In this document: positions 10,021-18,986 of the stretch, piece by piece
Position numbering within the stretch: position 1 is the stretch's first letter
Layout of the letters: the number at the start of each line of letters is the position of its first letter
Source: UBA1181 sp963626555
GTDB taxonomy: Bacteria > Bacteroidota > Bacteroidia > Bacteroidales > Paludibacteraceae
DNA: 64,000 bases
Assembly (NCBI GenBank): GCA_963626555.1
Contig: CAVFXQ010000005.1
Span: 1-64,000, forward strand
Direction of reading: 5' to 3'
Program-made: the position numbers and the translations under genes
The notes under the pieces: model-generated
Databases searched by the model: none
What the model was told of the DNA's origin: nothing
What the model saw: the letters and a program-made list of their open reading frames with translations, nothing else

Positions 10021-11400
10021 ATGAATAATAACTTTGATTACACACAATACAAGCATTTCTTCTTTGTAGGTATAGGAGGCACAGGTATGAGTGCCATTGC
10101 CCAATACCTCAAAGGATTAGGAAAAGAAGTGTCTGGAAGCGACCGTCTTTTCAAACCTGAACAGAAAATGTTGATTCAAGAGCAGTTTGAGAAGATGGGT
10201 ATTCAATGTTTCAACCAGGATGCCTCGGGTGTAACCTCCGACGTGGATGTTTTGGTGATTTCCACCGCCATTGAAGAAACAAATATTGAACTGCAGAAAG
10301 CGAAGAGCCTGAACATTCCTGTTGTGAAGCGTTCAGAATTGCTTGCTTCTATATCTCGCACCAAACGCACCATCGCCGTAGGTGGAACATCTGGAAAATC
10401 GACCACCACCGCTATGATTTTCCACATCTTAGAAGAGAACGGTGTTTCGCCTTCTTTGATGAGCGGAGCAGGTTTGACCACCTTGCAAGAGAAAGGATTG
10501 CCAGGCAATGCATGGGTGGGCAAGAGCGACTGGTTAGTCATAGAAGCAGACGAGTCTGACGGCTCAATCGTCAACTACACCTCCGAGATTGCACTACTGC
10601 TGAACATGGACCGCGACCATAAAGAGTATGACGAACTGACGGAACTTTTTAAGACTTTCCGTTCGCATACAACAGGTAGATTCATCACCAACCAGTCGCA
10701 CCCTAAGAGCGCAGAGCTGTCAGTCAACCGTCAATACGATTTTGGAGTGGAGACAGATTGTGGCTATAATGGAACAGACTTCGTTCAAGACGGATTTTCG
10801 ATTTCTTTCAAATGCAACAATATAGCATCCAAAATACCAGTCATTGGTCGCCACAACATGGAGAATGCGCTGGCTGCCATTGCTGCGAGCAATGCTGTCG
10901 GCGTATCAATAGAAGACGCAATTAAAGCATTGTCAAGCTACCGAGGCATCTACCGACGCACGCAATTGGTAGGCGAGAAAAACGGCATCACGGTGATAGA
11001 CGATTTCGCCCACAATCCTGCCGAGGTGGTATGTGCGGTGAAAGCCTGTCAAACTGTTGGCAAACGAGTTTTCGCATGGTTTCAGCCCCACGGATTCGGT
11101 CCGCTGAAATTCATGCACAAGGAGTTGGAACGAGATGTCATTGCTGCACTTCGTCCCCAAGATCTCTTCCTTCTCTCCGATGTCTACTACGCAGGAGGTA
11201 CCGTTACCAAGGAGGTAACCACCGCCGACGTAGTTGCCGAAATCAAGAAGCACAGCACCCAAGTGGCATATTTCGCCAACCGAGCAGACATGCTACCCTA
11301 CCTCAAAACTAACTCAAAAGAGGGTGACATCATCTTGGTAATGGGCGCACGCGACACCACGTTATCAGCATTTGCAGAAGAGATATTGGAGAATTTGTAA
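10021..11400 (+). CDS. Mur ligase family protein (MurC/Mpl-like)
   Basis: A 459-residue ATP-dependent ligase with the three Mur domains: an N-terminal UDP-binding Rossmann part (FFVGIGGTGMSAIAQYL), a central ATPase (P-loop GGTSGKSTT at 121-129, acidic EADESDGS) and a C-terminal domain with DDFAHNPAEV. The overall pattern is closest to MurC (UDP-MurNAc:L-Ala ligase) or Mpl (recycling of tripeptide). The P-loop differs from the TGTHGKT usual in both, with Ser replacing His and Ser replacing the last Thr. A paralogue with altered substrate is therefore possible, and I give no gene symbol. It precedes the restriction-modification genes by 7 bp. Confidence 0.82.
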   Translation: MNNNFDYTQYKHFFFVGIGGTGMSAIAQYLKGLGKEVSGSDRLFKPEQKMLIQEQFEKMGIQCFNQDASGVTSDVDVLVISTAIEETNIELQKAKSLNIPVVKRSELLASISRTKRTIAVGGTSGKSTTTAMIFHILEENGVSPSLMSGAGLTTLQEKGLPGNAWVGKSDWLVIEADESDGSIVNYTSEIALLLNMDRDHKEYDELTELFKTFRSHTTGRFITNQSHPKSAELSVNRQYDFGVETDCGYNGTDFVQDGFSISFKCNNIASKIPVIGRHNMENALAAIAASNAVGVSIEDAIKALSSYRGIYRRTQLVGEKNGITVIDDFAHNPAEVVCAVKACQTVGKRVFAWFQPHGFGPLKFMHKELERDVIAALRPQDLFLLSDVYYAGGTVTKEVTTADVVAEIKKHSTQVAYFANRADMLPYLKTNSKEGDIILVMGARDTTLSAFAEEILENL

Positions 11401-11407
11401 AGATATT

Positions 11408-12454
11408 ATGAGCGAAGACACCCTATTTGATACGGAAATACCATTTCAAGCTCCCAAAGATCCGAAGTTCACTTTTATAGATTTATTTGCAGGAATTGGA
11501 GGTTTTCGAATGGCTTTCCAAAATTTGGAAGGTGAATGTGTTTTTTCTTCAGAAATAGACGAAAAAGCACGAAAAACATATACTGCGAATTACGGAGATG
11601 TTCCATTAGGAGACATAACAAAAGAAGAGACAAAGAACAAAATACCCACTGATTTTGACATTTTGTGTGGAGGATTCCCCTGTCAAGCATTTTCCATGGC
11701 TGGGAAAAAGTTAGGTTTTAATGAAACAAGAGGGACATTGTTCTTTGATGTTGCGGAGATACTTCAGCGGTTTCAACCCAAAGCCTTCTTTCTTGAAAAT
11801 GTAAAGGGGCTTACAATACACGACAAAGGGAAAACCTTCAAAACAATATTAAGCACATTAGACGAGGTTGGATACATAGTTCCAACACCACAAATTGTCA
11901 ATGCAATGTATTTCGGAGTCCCACAACATAGAGAACGCGTCTATATTGTAGGATTTAGAAAGGACTTAGGTATCAAAAAAGAAGACTTTTCGTACCCTGC
12001 ACAAAAAGAAATAACGAAGAAATGGATTGATGTCAGAGAAGAAAATCCCGTACCTGCGAAATATTATCTTTCTACCGCATGTATGGACACGCTTATAAGA
12101 CATAAGGCAAGACATGCGGCAAAAGGAAACGGATTTGGTTACGACATTATTCCTGACGATGGCATCGCGCATGCATTAGTTGTTGGAGGAATGGGACGTG
12201 AAAGCAACCTTGTCATTGATTTTCGACAAACAGACCTTACTCCCACAACAAGGATAAAGGGAGAAGTGAATAAACAAGGATGGAGGAAAATGACACCACG
12301 CGAATGGGCCAGACTACAAGGATATCCAGACAACTTTAAAATTGTCGTGGCCGATGCCTCCGCCTACAAACAATTTGGAAACAGTGTCGCTGTTCCCGCA
12401 ATTCAAGCAACAGCGGAACAACTACTGAAAACACTAAGGAGATATGAGCAGTAA
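11408..12454 (+). CDS. DNA (cytosine-5) methyltransferase, HhaI-like
   Basis: A 348-residue m5C methyltransferase. The ATG at 11408 is used because the longer frame would run into the ligase gene. Motif I (FIDLFAGIGGFRMAF), motif IV with catalytic Cys92 (GGFPCQAFSMAG), motif VI (ENVKGL), motif VIII (QHRERVYIVGFR) and motif X (FGNSVAVPAI) are all present. The target-recognition region carries GGMGRESNLV. The N-terminal half resembles M.HhaI, but specificity cannot be assigned by eye. Its end overlaps the endonuclease gene by 11 bp, so it belongs to the same operon. A second, M.HaeIII-like methyltransferase lies on the other side. Confidence 0.93.
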   Translation: MSEDTLFDTEIPFQAPKDPKFTFIDLFAGIGGFRMAFQNLEGECVFSSEIDEKARKTYTANYGDVPLGDITKEETKNKIPTDFDILCGGFPCQAFSMAGKKLGFNETRGTLFFDVAEILQRFQPKAFFLENVKGLTIHDKGKTFKTILSTLDEVGYIVPTPQIVNAMYFGVPQHRERVYIVGFRKDLGIKKEDFSYPAQKEITKKWIDVREENPVPAKYYLSTACMDTLIRHKARHAAKGNGFGYDIIPDDGIAHALVVGGMGRESNLVIDFRQTDLTPTTRIKGEVNKQGWRKMTPREWARLQGYPDNFKIVVADASAYKQFGNSVAVPAIQATAEQLLKTLRRYEQ

Positions 12455-13397
12455 AAGCAACGACCAAGGACGAGCTTACGAATACATTTGCCTGCATTCT
12501 TTGCAGGATGCAATAAGTTCATTTCGTAAATCACAAATAATACATAATAGCAGCTATGAAGTTGCAGAACACGCATGGAATATATTGGGCATTGCGGAAA
12601 AGGAACTATATACACTTAGTGCAAAGTCTACTATTGACACAATATTTGCATTAGAGCCAAATATCGTAGAAGCTGATAACGATACATTACATCTTTATAT
12701 ACAAAGTGATGAACATGGTGAAGAAGCAGATGTGCGTGATATCATTATTGAGAGAAAAGACATAGTTTGGGAGATAGGATTAAGCATTAAGCACAATCAT
12801 TTGGCTGTTAAGCACAGCCGTTTAGCGAAAAGTTTAGATTTCGGAAAGAAATGGTATGGCATAAACTGTTCAGAAAAATATTGGAACGCAGTAAAGCCAA
12901 CATTTGATTTTCTTGAAGATGAAAAAGCAAAAGGAACTCACTTTAGAGATTTAAGCTCTAAGGAAGATGATATTTATGTACCATTATTGAAAGCATTTAT
13001 GCAAGAAGTAAAAACTCAAGTAGAGAATAATACAGAAATCCCTCGTAGACTTGTAGAATATTTACTCAGTAAATATGATTTTTATAAGATTATAAGTATA
13101 GACAATAAAAGAGTTACCACAATACAATCTTTCAATATGTATGGAACTCTAAACCAAACGAGTAAAACACAGAAACCATCATTAGAAGTTCCTATTATGG
13201 AGTTACCAACAACCTTACTTTATATGGATTTCAAGCCAAATAGTAAAACAACGATAATTATGAGCTTTGATAATGGTTGGCAATTCTCGTTCAGAATACA
13301 TAACGCAAAAGATATAGTAGAACCTTCTTTGAAGTTCGACGTTCAGATAGTAGGCATGCCCCCTGCTATAAATATAACTTTTAACTGCAAGTGGTAA
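12444..13397 (+). CDS. HaeIII-family type II restriction endonuclease (GGCC predicted)
   Basis: A 317-residue protein whose N-terminus (QGRAYEYICLHSL) fits the HaeIII endonuclease family as I recall it. Candidate metal and catalytic residues lie in ADVRDIIIERKDIVWEIGLSIK (about 95-116). The strongest support is context: it sits between two m5C methyltransferase genes, overlapping the first by 11 bp and separated from the second by one base, and the second is a close M.HaeIII relative. The coding sequence is clearly richer in A and T than the neighbouring housekeeping genes, in keeping with horizontal gain. Cleavage at GGCC is predicted, not shown. Confidence 0.82.
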   Translation: MSSKSNDQGRAYEYICLHSLQDAISSFRKSQIIHNSSYEVAEHAWNILGIAEKELYTLSAKSTIDTIFALEPNIVEADNDTLHLYIQSDEHGEEADVRDIIIERKDIVWEIGLSIKHNHLAVKHSRLAKSLDFGKKWYGINCSEKYWNAVKPTFDFLEDEKAKGTHFRDLSSKEDDIYVPLLKAFMQEVKTQVENNTEIPRRLVEYLLSKYDFYKIISIDNKRVTTIQSFNMYGTLNQTSKTQKPSLEVPIMELPTTLLYMDFKPNSKTTIIMSFDNGWQFSFRIHNAKDIVEPSLKFDVQIVGMPPAINITFNCKW

Positions 13398-13398
13398 T

Positions 13399-14409
13399 AT
13401 GAATTTAATTAGTCTTTTTTCTGGTGCTGGTGGTCTTGACAAAGGATTCCACAATGCTGGTTTCCATACTGTAGTCGCCAATGAGTTTGACAAAAAGATA
13501 TGCCCTACTTTTAAGGCTAATTTCCCCGACACAAAACTGATAGAGGGCGACATTAGAAATATACCTTCAGATGCTTTCCCCGACCATGTGGCAGGTATAA
13601 TTGGTGGACCTCCTTGCCAGTCTTGGAGTGAAGCAGGTTCTTTGAAAGGAATAGAAGATGCTCGTGGACAATTGTTCTTTGAATATATCAGAATATTGCG
13701 TGACACCCAACCTCTGTTTTTTGTAGCAGAGAACGTGTCGGGCATGCTTGCTAAAAGACATGAAACTGCTGTTAGCGGATTTATGAAACTATTTGACGAA
13801 GCTGGATACGATGTCAATCTGAAAATGCTTAATGCCAACGACTATGATGTTCCAGAAGACAGAGACCGTGTTTTCTATATTGGTTTTCGTAAAGATTTGC
13901 ACATAGACGATTATGAATATCCAAAACCACAAGAACATAAACCAACTTTGCGTGAGGCTATTTGGGATTTACAAGACACAGCCATACCAGCAAGAGAGAA
14001 GAACCATACAAACGGAAATTCCTGTATCGTTCCAAACAATGAATATTTCATAGGGGATTTCTCGCCAATTTTTATGTCTCGTAACCGCGTAAGATCATGG
14101 GACGAACCAGGGTTCACCGTTCAAGCAAGCGGAAGACAATGCCAACTTCATCCCCAAGCACCTAAAATGATAAAGGTGGAACAGAACTTACAAAAATTTG
14201 TTGAAGGAAAGGAACATTTATACAGAAGAATGACTGTAAGAGAAGTGGCTCGTATTCAGAGCTTCCCTGATGATTTTAAGTTCATATATGATGAGATAAA
14301 TTATGGATATAAGATGATTGGAAATGCCGTTCCAGTTAATCTTGCATATCATGTGGCATTAAGTATAATTGAAACTTTGAAACGCCATAATATTGATATT
14401 ATTCAATAA
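13399..14409 (+). CDS. DNA (cytosine-5) methyltransferase, M.HaeIII-like (GGCC predicted)
   Basis: A 336-residue m5C methyltransferase. Motif I (LISLFSGAGGLDKGF), motif IV with Cys73 (GGPPCQSWSEAGSL), ENV at 111-113, and motif VIII (DRDRVFYIGFRKDL) are present. The target-recognition region contains SRNRVRSWDEPGFTVQASG followed by RQCQLHPQAP, and the C-terminus has YKMIGNAVPVNLAYHVA. These segments are almost the same as in M.HaeIII from memory, including the recognition loop, so GGCC methylation of the inner cytosine is the likely activity. It would protect the host from the endonuclease immediately upstream. Confidence 0.93.
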   Translation: MNLISLFSGAGGLDKGFHNAGFHTVVANEFDKKICPTFKANFPDTKLIEGDIRNIPSDAFPDHVAGIIGGPPCQSWSEAGSLKGIEDARGQLFFEYIRILRDTQPLFFVAENVSGMLAKRHETAVSGFMKLFDEAGYDVNLKMLNANDYDVPEDRDRVFYIGFRKDLHIDDYEYPKPQEHKPTLREAIWDLQDTAIPAREKNHTNGNSCIVPNNEYFIGDFSPIFMSRNRVRSWDEPGFTVQASGRQCQLHPQAPKMIKVEQNLQKFVEGKEHLYRRMTVREVARIQSFPDDFKFIYDEINYGYKMIGNAVPVNLAYHVALSIIETLKRHNIDIIQ

Positions 14410-14431
14410 TTCATCTGAAGTTTTAATTCAA

Positions 14432-14466
14432 AAAGGCCCACAAAAAAATTGCGAGCCTTTCCTTCA
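14432..14466. terminator. Weak hairpin between convergent genes
   Basis: AAAGGC at 14432-14437 pairs with GCCTTT at 14455-14460 around an A-rich loop, between the M.HaeIII-like gene (plus) and degP (minus). The stem is short and the plus-strand tail is only CCTT, so termination strength is uncertain. Confidence 0.35.
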
Positions 14467-14514
14467 AAAGTTCCTATCGGAATATATGAGATTTGTCAAG
14501 GTGTCATCTCTATT

Positions 14515-15969
14515 CTAACTATTCATATCTACTGCATAGTAAACAACTTTGCCATTTGGCAATATTCCTGAAATGAAGAGTGCTTTCTCTTCACTGTCTT
14601 TGAGTTGCTTGACCGCTTTCTCCACATCAGCAGTAGTGGAGACATAACTATTGTTGACTCGAAGGATAATGCACCCCTTTGGAATTCCTGCTTGATGAAA
14701 TTTTCCTCCCTTCGTAACTTCTTTCACCTGTAATCCATAATTGATGCCCAACGAACGTTTAGCAGAGTCTGAAAGTGGCACTAACTGCGCACCCAAAACC
14801 TTCGGATCATAACTCTTCACAACATCGGTGTCTCCTTGCATATTCTTGAGCGTTACAGTAAGCTCTTTCTCACTCTTATTTCTGTCTATCGTAATTTTCA
14901 CTTTGTCGCCTGGACGGAATCGGCTGATTTTCTCCTGCAACTCTGCCACAGTCTTCACCTTCTGCCCATCTACCTTCGTGACAATATCTCCCACTTGAAC
15001 GCCTGCCTCCTTGGCCGCACTCTTGTCGCCTACTGCCGCTACATACGCTCCCTCCATCGTGTCAAGCCCCTTCGACTTCGCAAAATCAGCATCTATGTCG
15101 TTTATCTGAATACCTAACAACGCACGCTGTACAACACCGAATTCCTTCAAATCCGCAACTACCTTACTCATTATTGAAGTAGGAATAGCAAAGGAATAAC
15201 CAGAATAGGAACCTGTCTGCGAAGCGATGGCCGCATTGATGCCAACCAACTCTCCCTGCGTGTTGACAAGCGCTCCTCCACTATTCCCAGGATTGACAGC
15301 TGCATCTGTCTGTATGAACGACTCTATCTTCATATCTCCCGAGATAATATTGATGTTTCGAGCCTTTGCACTGACAATACCCGCCGTAACTGTAGAAGTA
15401 AGATTGAACGGATTACCAACGGCTAAAACCCACTCTCCCACCTTCAAATCATCTGAATTTCCAACAGGGATCGTTGGAAGATCGTCTGCATCTACTTTCA
15501 ACAAAGCAAGGTCTGTAGTTGGGTCTGTCCCTACAATCTCCGCCTTAAACTGTCGTTTATCATTGAGTACGACACTCACCTGATTGCTTCCCTCTACAAC
15601 ATGATTATTTGTAACAATGTAGCCATCTTTCGTGAGGATAACCCCCGAACCAGAGGCTTGCTTCGTCTGCGGTTTCTGCGAATATTGTTCTCCAAAGAAA
15701 TACTCAAGGAACGGATCATTCATTCGCGTCTGTTGCACTTCGTAGGTAGTCATAACGTGAACAACAGCATTGACAGACTGGTCGGCCGCATAGGTGAAAT
15801 CTACCGGCTGACTATTGCGAGAATATGAAGAATACTGAGCAGGCGTCTGCGACGACTCTTTAATGATGACTTCCGTGTTTTTTCCATAATGACTGACGTA
15901 GAAGCAGGAGACGCCTGCTCCCACCACCGCTGCGGCTAAGACAAGACCGACAATTTTCATGCTTTTCAT
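14515..15969 (-). CDS. degP: Periplasmic serine protease DegP/HtrA (Do family)
   Basis: Envelope protease/chaperone that degrades or refolds damaged periplasmic proteins. The 484-residue product has an N-terminal signal or anchor segment (about 4-26), a trypsin-like domain with triad His123 (TNNHVVEG), Asp153 (TDLALLKVD) and Ser230 (GNSGGAL), and two PDZ domains (about 285-380 and 390-480). An ATG three codons in (15960) is an alternative start. A long gap upstream leaves room for its own promoter, and alaS ends in the same direction beyond a terminator. Length and order match the Do family. Confidence 0.95.
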   Translation of the reverse strand: MKSMKIVGLVLAAAVVGAGVSCFYVSHYGKNTEVIIKESSQTPAQYSSYSRNSQPVDFTYAADQSVNAVVHVMTTYEVQQTRMNDPFLEYFFGEQYSQKPQTKQASGSGVILTKDGYIVTNNHVVEGSNQVSVVLNDKRQFKAEIVGTDPTTDLALLKVDADDLPTIPVGNSDDLKVGEWVLAVGNPFNLTSTVTAGIVSAKARNINIISGDMKIESFIQTDAAVNPGNSGGALVNTQGELVGINAAIASQTGSYSGYSFAIPTSIMSKVVADLKEFGVVQRALLGIQINDIDADFAKSKGLDTMEGAYVAAVGDKSAAKEAGVQVGDIVTKVDGQKVKTVAELQEKISRFRPGDKVKITIDRNKSEKELTVTLKNMQGDTDVVKSYDPKVLGAQLVPLSDSAKRSLGINYGLQVKEVTKGGKFHQAGIPKGCIILRVNNSYVSTTADVEKAVKQLKDSEEKALFISGILPNGKVVYYAVDMNS

Positions 15970-16134
15970 ACTGTCTATATATAAAGGTTAATGTTTATCT
16001 TTTCAACGCAAAATTGTTACATTATGTATATTCTGCATACTTGCAATTGACATTTTTAGAAAGATTTAACTGTTGAATAAGGATTTTAACAATTGGTAAG
16101 ATTCACCACTAAACACCTTTGCCCCACACATAAA

Positions 16135-16175
16135 ACAGAGGAGTTCAATGCATTCACCGAACTCCTCTGTTTTTT
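16135..16175. terminator. Bidirectional rho-independent terminator downstream of alaS
   Basis: Perfect 12-bp stem ACAGAGGAGTTC (16135-16146) and GAACTCCTCTGT (16159-16170) with a 12-nt loop. The plus strand has TTTTTT after the stem and the minus strand TTTTA. It lies after the alaS stop and before degP, so it should end alaS transcripts. Confidence 0.85.
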
Positions 16176-16244
16176 GTCTAATGTAATGTCTTATTTTAGG
16201 AGAAAATCCATTTCCTCTTTAATCATTACAACACGACTACTTTA

Positions 16245-18866
16245 TCATAAAACAATTTTCTTCATGACAATTTCAAAAGCAGCATCTAAACCGTTGACAT
16301 TCTTTCCTCCTGCCTGTGCAAAGAAAGGCTGTCCTCCGCCACCACCTTGAATCTCTTTAGCAGCCTCTCGAACAATCTGCGTTGCGTTCAACCCTTTCGC
16401 TACAATAGAGTCTGAGAAAGCAACAGTCAACGATGGCTTACCCTCCCACTCTGCAGCAGATACAAACACTAAAGACTCATCTTTCAACTCGTTTCTCAAA
16501 CGAAAAGCGACAGATTTAATGACATCTGCAGGTGCAGGTCTTCTTGTCGTGATAAAACGAACACCATTCTTCACCTCAGAATTGCGAATCAATTTTTCAA
16601 CGCTTCTCTCCAACTTCTCTGCCATGAACGCCTCAACATCTTTCTTCATAGAAGCATTCTCTTCAATCAACTTCTTGATGGCTGCCACAATGTTCGGCGT
16701 GTTATTGAAGAAGGTACGCATATCACGAACCATATCCTGCTGCTCATTCATCATTTCCTCCACCTTCACTCCCGTAATGGCTTCTATACGACGTACTCCA
16801 GCCGCAACAGAACTCTCAGACAAAACACGTATCATTCCTATTTCGCCCGTAGCTTTAACGTGCGTACCACCACACAACTCCATCGATGGCCCGAACTTAA
16901 TCATACGGACTGTATCTCCATATTTCTCACCAAACAAAGCAATCGCTCCTTTGTCTCTTGCTTCTTGGATAGACATATCACGGAACTCTTCCAACGGAAT
17001 ATTCTGACGAACCATGTAGTTAGCAAGCTGCTCCACCTTTCTAATCTCTTCATCAGTAACCTTCTGAAAATGGGAGAAATCAAAACGAAGCGCATCTGGC
17101 GACACAAACGAACCTTTCTGCTCAACGTGTGTACCCAAAACCTGACGGAGGGCATAGTCGAGCAAGTGAGTTGCTGTGTGGTTACAAGCGATTCGTTGGC
17201 GTCTATCTTTATCAATAACAGCATGGAATGCGAGCGTTACATCCTCTGGCATCGCTTGCATCAAATGTACTGTTAAATTGTTTTCTTTTTTTGTGTCCAA
17301 CACCTCGTATTTCTTACCATCCGCCTCTATGAATCCAGTGTCGCCCAACTGACCACCCATCTCTGCGTAAAATGGGGTCTCATCAAACACAACCTGGAAA
17401 AACTCCTTATTCTTTTGTTTAATTTTTCTATAACGAAGGATGTTGACATCCGCTTCAAGGAAATCGTACCCGATGAACTTAGACTCTCCCTCATGCAACG
17501 TAACCCAGTCGCCTGTCTCAACAGAAGCAGCGTTACGAGCACGCTCTTTTTGTTTCTGCATCTCCACATTAAACTCCGCTTCGTTAATAGTCATTCCGTT
17601 TTCACGAAGAATTAACTCTGTCAAATCAAGAGGGAATCCGTATGTGTCATATAAAGTAAATCCGTCTACTCCAGAAATTTCTGTCTTACCCACGGCCTTC
17701 GTATCAGACATTACTTTATCTAAAAGGCGAATACCCAATTCCAACGTTCGCAAGAATGCCTCTTCTTCTTCCTTCATCACCTTCACAACCAAATTTTGTT
17801 GTGCAATCAATTCAGGATAAGCATCGCCCATCGTCTCAATCAAGACTGGCACCAATTTATACATGAAGGCCGCACGTTGTCCTAAGAACGTATAGCCGTA
17901 ACGAACCGCACGACGAAGAATACGACGGATAACATAACCTGCCTTTGCATTTGAAGGCAACTGACCATCGGTGATGGAGAAAGCAATCGTACGAACATGG
18001 TCTGCAATCACACGCATAGCAATGTCCGTCTCCCTTTTCTTTCCATATTCTACATTGGCTATTTTTCCAATCTCCTTGATGATGGGTTGGAACACATCTG
18101 TGTCGTAGTTTGACTTTTTCCCTTGGAGAGCCATACAAAGACGCTCAAATCCCATACCAGTATCAACATGCTTTGCAGGAAGTGGTTCAAGCGAACCGTC
18201 TGCCTTACGATTAAACTGCATAAACACATTGTTCCAAATCTCAATCACTTGTGGGTTATCTTTGTTGACCAGCTCCACTCCTGGCACCTTCGCTCTCTCT
18301 TCATCATCACGAAGATCTATATGGATTTCAGAGCATGGACCACAAGGACCAGTCTCTCCCATTTCCCAAAAATTATCATGTTTATTTCCGTTGATGATTC
18401 GATCCTTTGGCAAAAACTGAGCCCAGATCGCAGCAGCCTCGTCATCACGTTCAAGATTGTCTTCCTTGCTACCTTCAAAAACAGTAGCATACAGACGATT
18501 AGGATCTATTTTAAGGACATCTACCAAATACTCCCAAGCCCAAGAAATCGCCTCCTTCTTGAAATAATCGCCAAAAGACCAATTACCTAACATCTCAAAC
18601 ATGGTATGGTGGTAGGTATCCAAACCAACCTCTTCCAAATCGTTGTGTTTGCCACTCACACGAAGGCACTTCTGCGAATCCGCGACACGTGGATATTTTC
18701 GTGGTTGGTTACCCAAAAATATGTCCTTGAACTGGTTCATACCAGCATTCGTGAACATCAATGTAGGGTCGTTTTTTACGACCATCGGCGCAGAAGGTAC
18801 AATTGTATGCCCTTTTGAAGCGAAGAAATCGGTAAACGATTTGCGAATTTCCTTAGCTGTTAACAT
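16245..18866 (-). CDS. alaS: Alanyl-tRNA synthetase
   Basis: Charges tRNA-Ala and clears mischarged Ser/Gly-tRNA-Ala in the cytoplasm. The 873 residues are normal length. The class II catalytic core is N-terminal (TFDFFASKGH-type start, NDPTLMFTNAGMNQFKD and GNWSFGDYFKKEA), and the editing domain carries HTATHLL and CGGTHVKATGEIG zinc-binding motifs. A Gly-rich C-terminal C-Ala segment includes QGGGGGQPFFAQAGG. The start at 18866 fits a promoter 25-55 nt upstream. It is divergent from the M23 peptidase gene, with both promoters in a 120-bp shared region. Confidence 0.98.
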   Translation of the reverse strand: MLTAKEIRKSFTDFFASKGHTIVPSAPMVVKNDPTLMFTNAGMNQFKDIFLGNQPRKYPRVADSQKCLRVSGKHNDLEEVGLDTYHHTMFEMLGNWSFGDYFKKEAISWAWEYLVDVLKIDPNRLYATVFEGSKEDNLERDDEAAAIWAQFLPKDRIINGNKHDNFWEMGETGPCGPCSEIHIDLRDDEERAKVPGVELVNKDNPQVIEIWNNVFMQFNRKADGSLEPLPAKHVDTGMGFERLCMALQGKKSNYDTDVFQPIIKEIGKIANVEYGKKRETDIAMRVIADHVRTIAFSITDGQLPSNAKAGYVIRRILRRAVRYGYTFLGQRAAFMYKLVPVLIETMGDAYPELIAQQNLVVKVMKEEEEAFLRTLELGIRLLDKVMSDTKAVGKTEISGVDGFTLYDTYGFPLDLTELILRENGMTINEAEFNVEMQKQKERARNAASVETGDWVTLHEGESKFIGYDFLEADVNILRYRKIKQKNKEFFQVVFDETPFYAEMGGQLGDTGFIEADGKKYEVLDTKKENNLTVHLMQAMPEDVTLAFHAVIDKDRRQRIACNHTATHLLDYALRQVLGTHVEQKGSFVSPDALRFDFSHFQKVTDEEIRKVEQLANYMVRQNIPLEEFRDMSIQEARDKGAIALFGEKYGDTVRMIKFGPSMELCGGTHVKATGEIGMIRVLSESSVAAGVRRIEAITGVKVEEMMNEQQDMVRDMRTFFNNTPNIVAAIKKLIEENASMKKDVEAFMAEKLERSVEKLIRNSEVKNGVRFITTRRPAPADVIKSVAFRLRNELKDESLVFVSAAEWEGKPSLTVAFSDSIVAKGLNATQIVREAAKEIQGGGGGQPFFAQAGGKNVNGLDAAFEIVMKKIVL

Positions 18867-18889
18867 GTTAATACAAATTATTCAGAGCG

Positions 18890-18923
18890 CAAAATTAACA
18901 TTTTTCCAAAAAATTTCCACAAA
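18890..18923 (-). promoter_or_regulatory. Promoter of alaS
   Basis: On the minus strand, TTTG (complement of 18920-18923) and TAATTTTG (complement of 18890-18897) are 22 nt apart, close to the Bacteroidota consensus. It lies 23 nt upstream of the alaS start codon. Confidence 0.5.
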
Positions 18924-18930
18924 AAAACGC

Positions 18931-18938
18931 TATCTTTG
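18931..18938 (+). promoter_or_regulatory. -7 element for the M23 peptidase gene
   Basis: TATCTTTG matches TAnnTTTG and lies 48 nt before the ATG at 18987. No convincing TTTG is seen at -33, so the call rests on the -7 box only. It is divergent from the alaS promoter. Confidence 0.45.
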
Positions 18939-18986
18939 CGAAGCAAAAGGAAACGAAATGTCTACTCTTATAAATCTTGTTTCGTA

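Noticed and set aside
16519..17276. Open frames on the plus strand inside alaS
   Set aside because: They are antisense to the strongly conserved AlaS editing domain and have no family resemblance.
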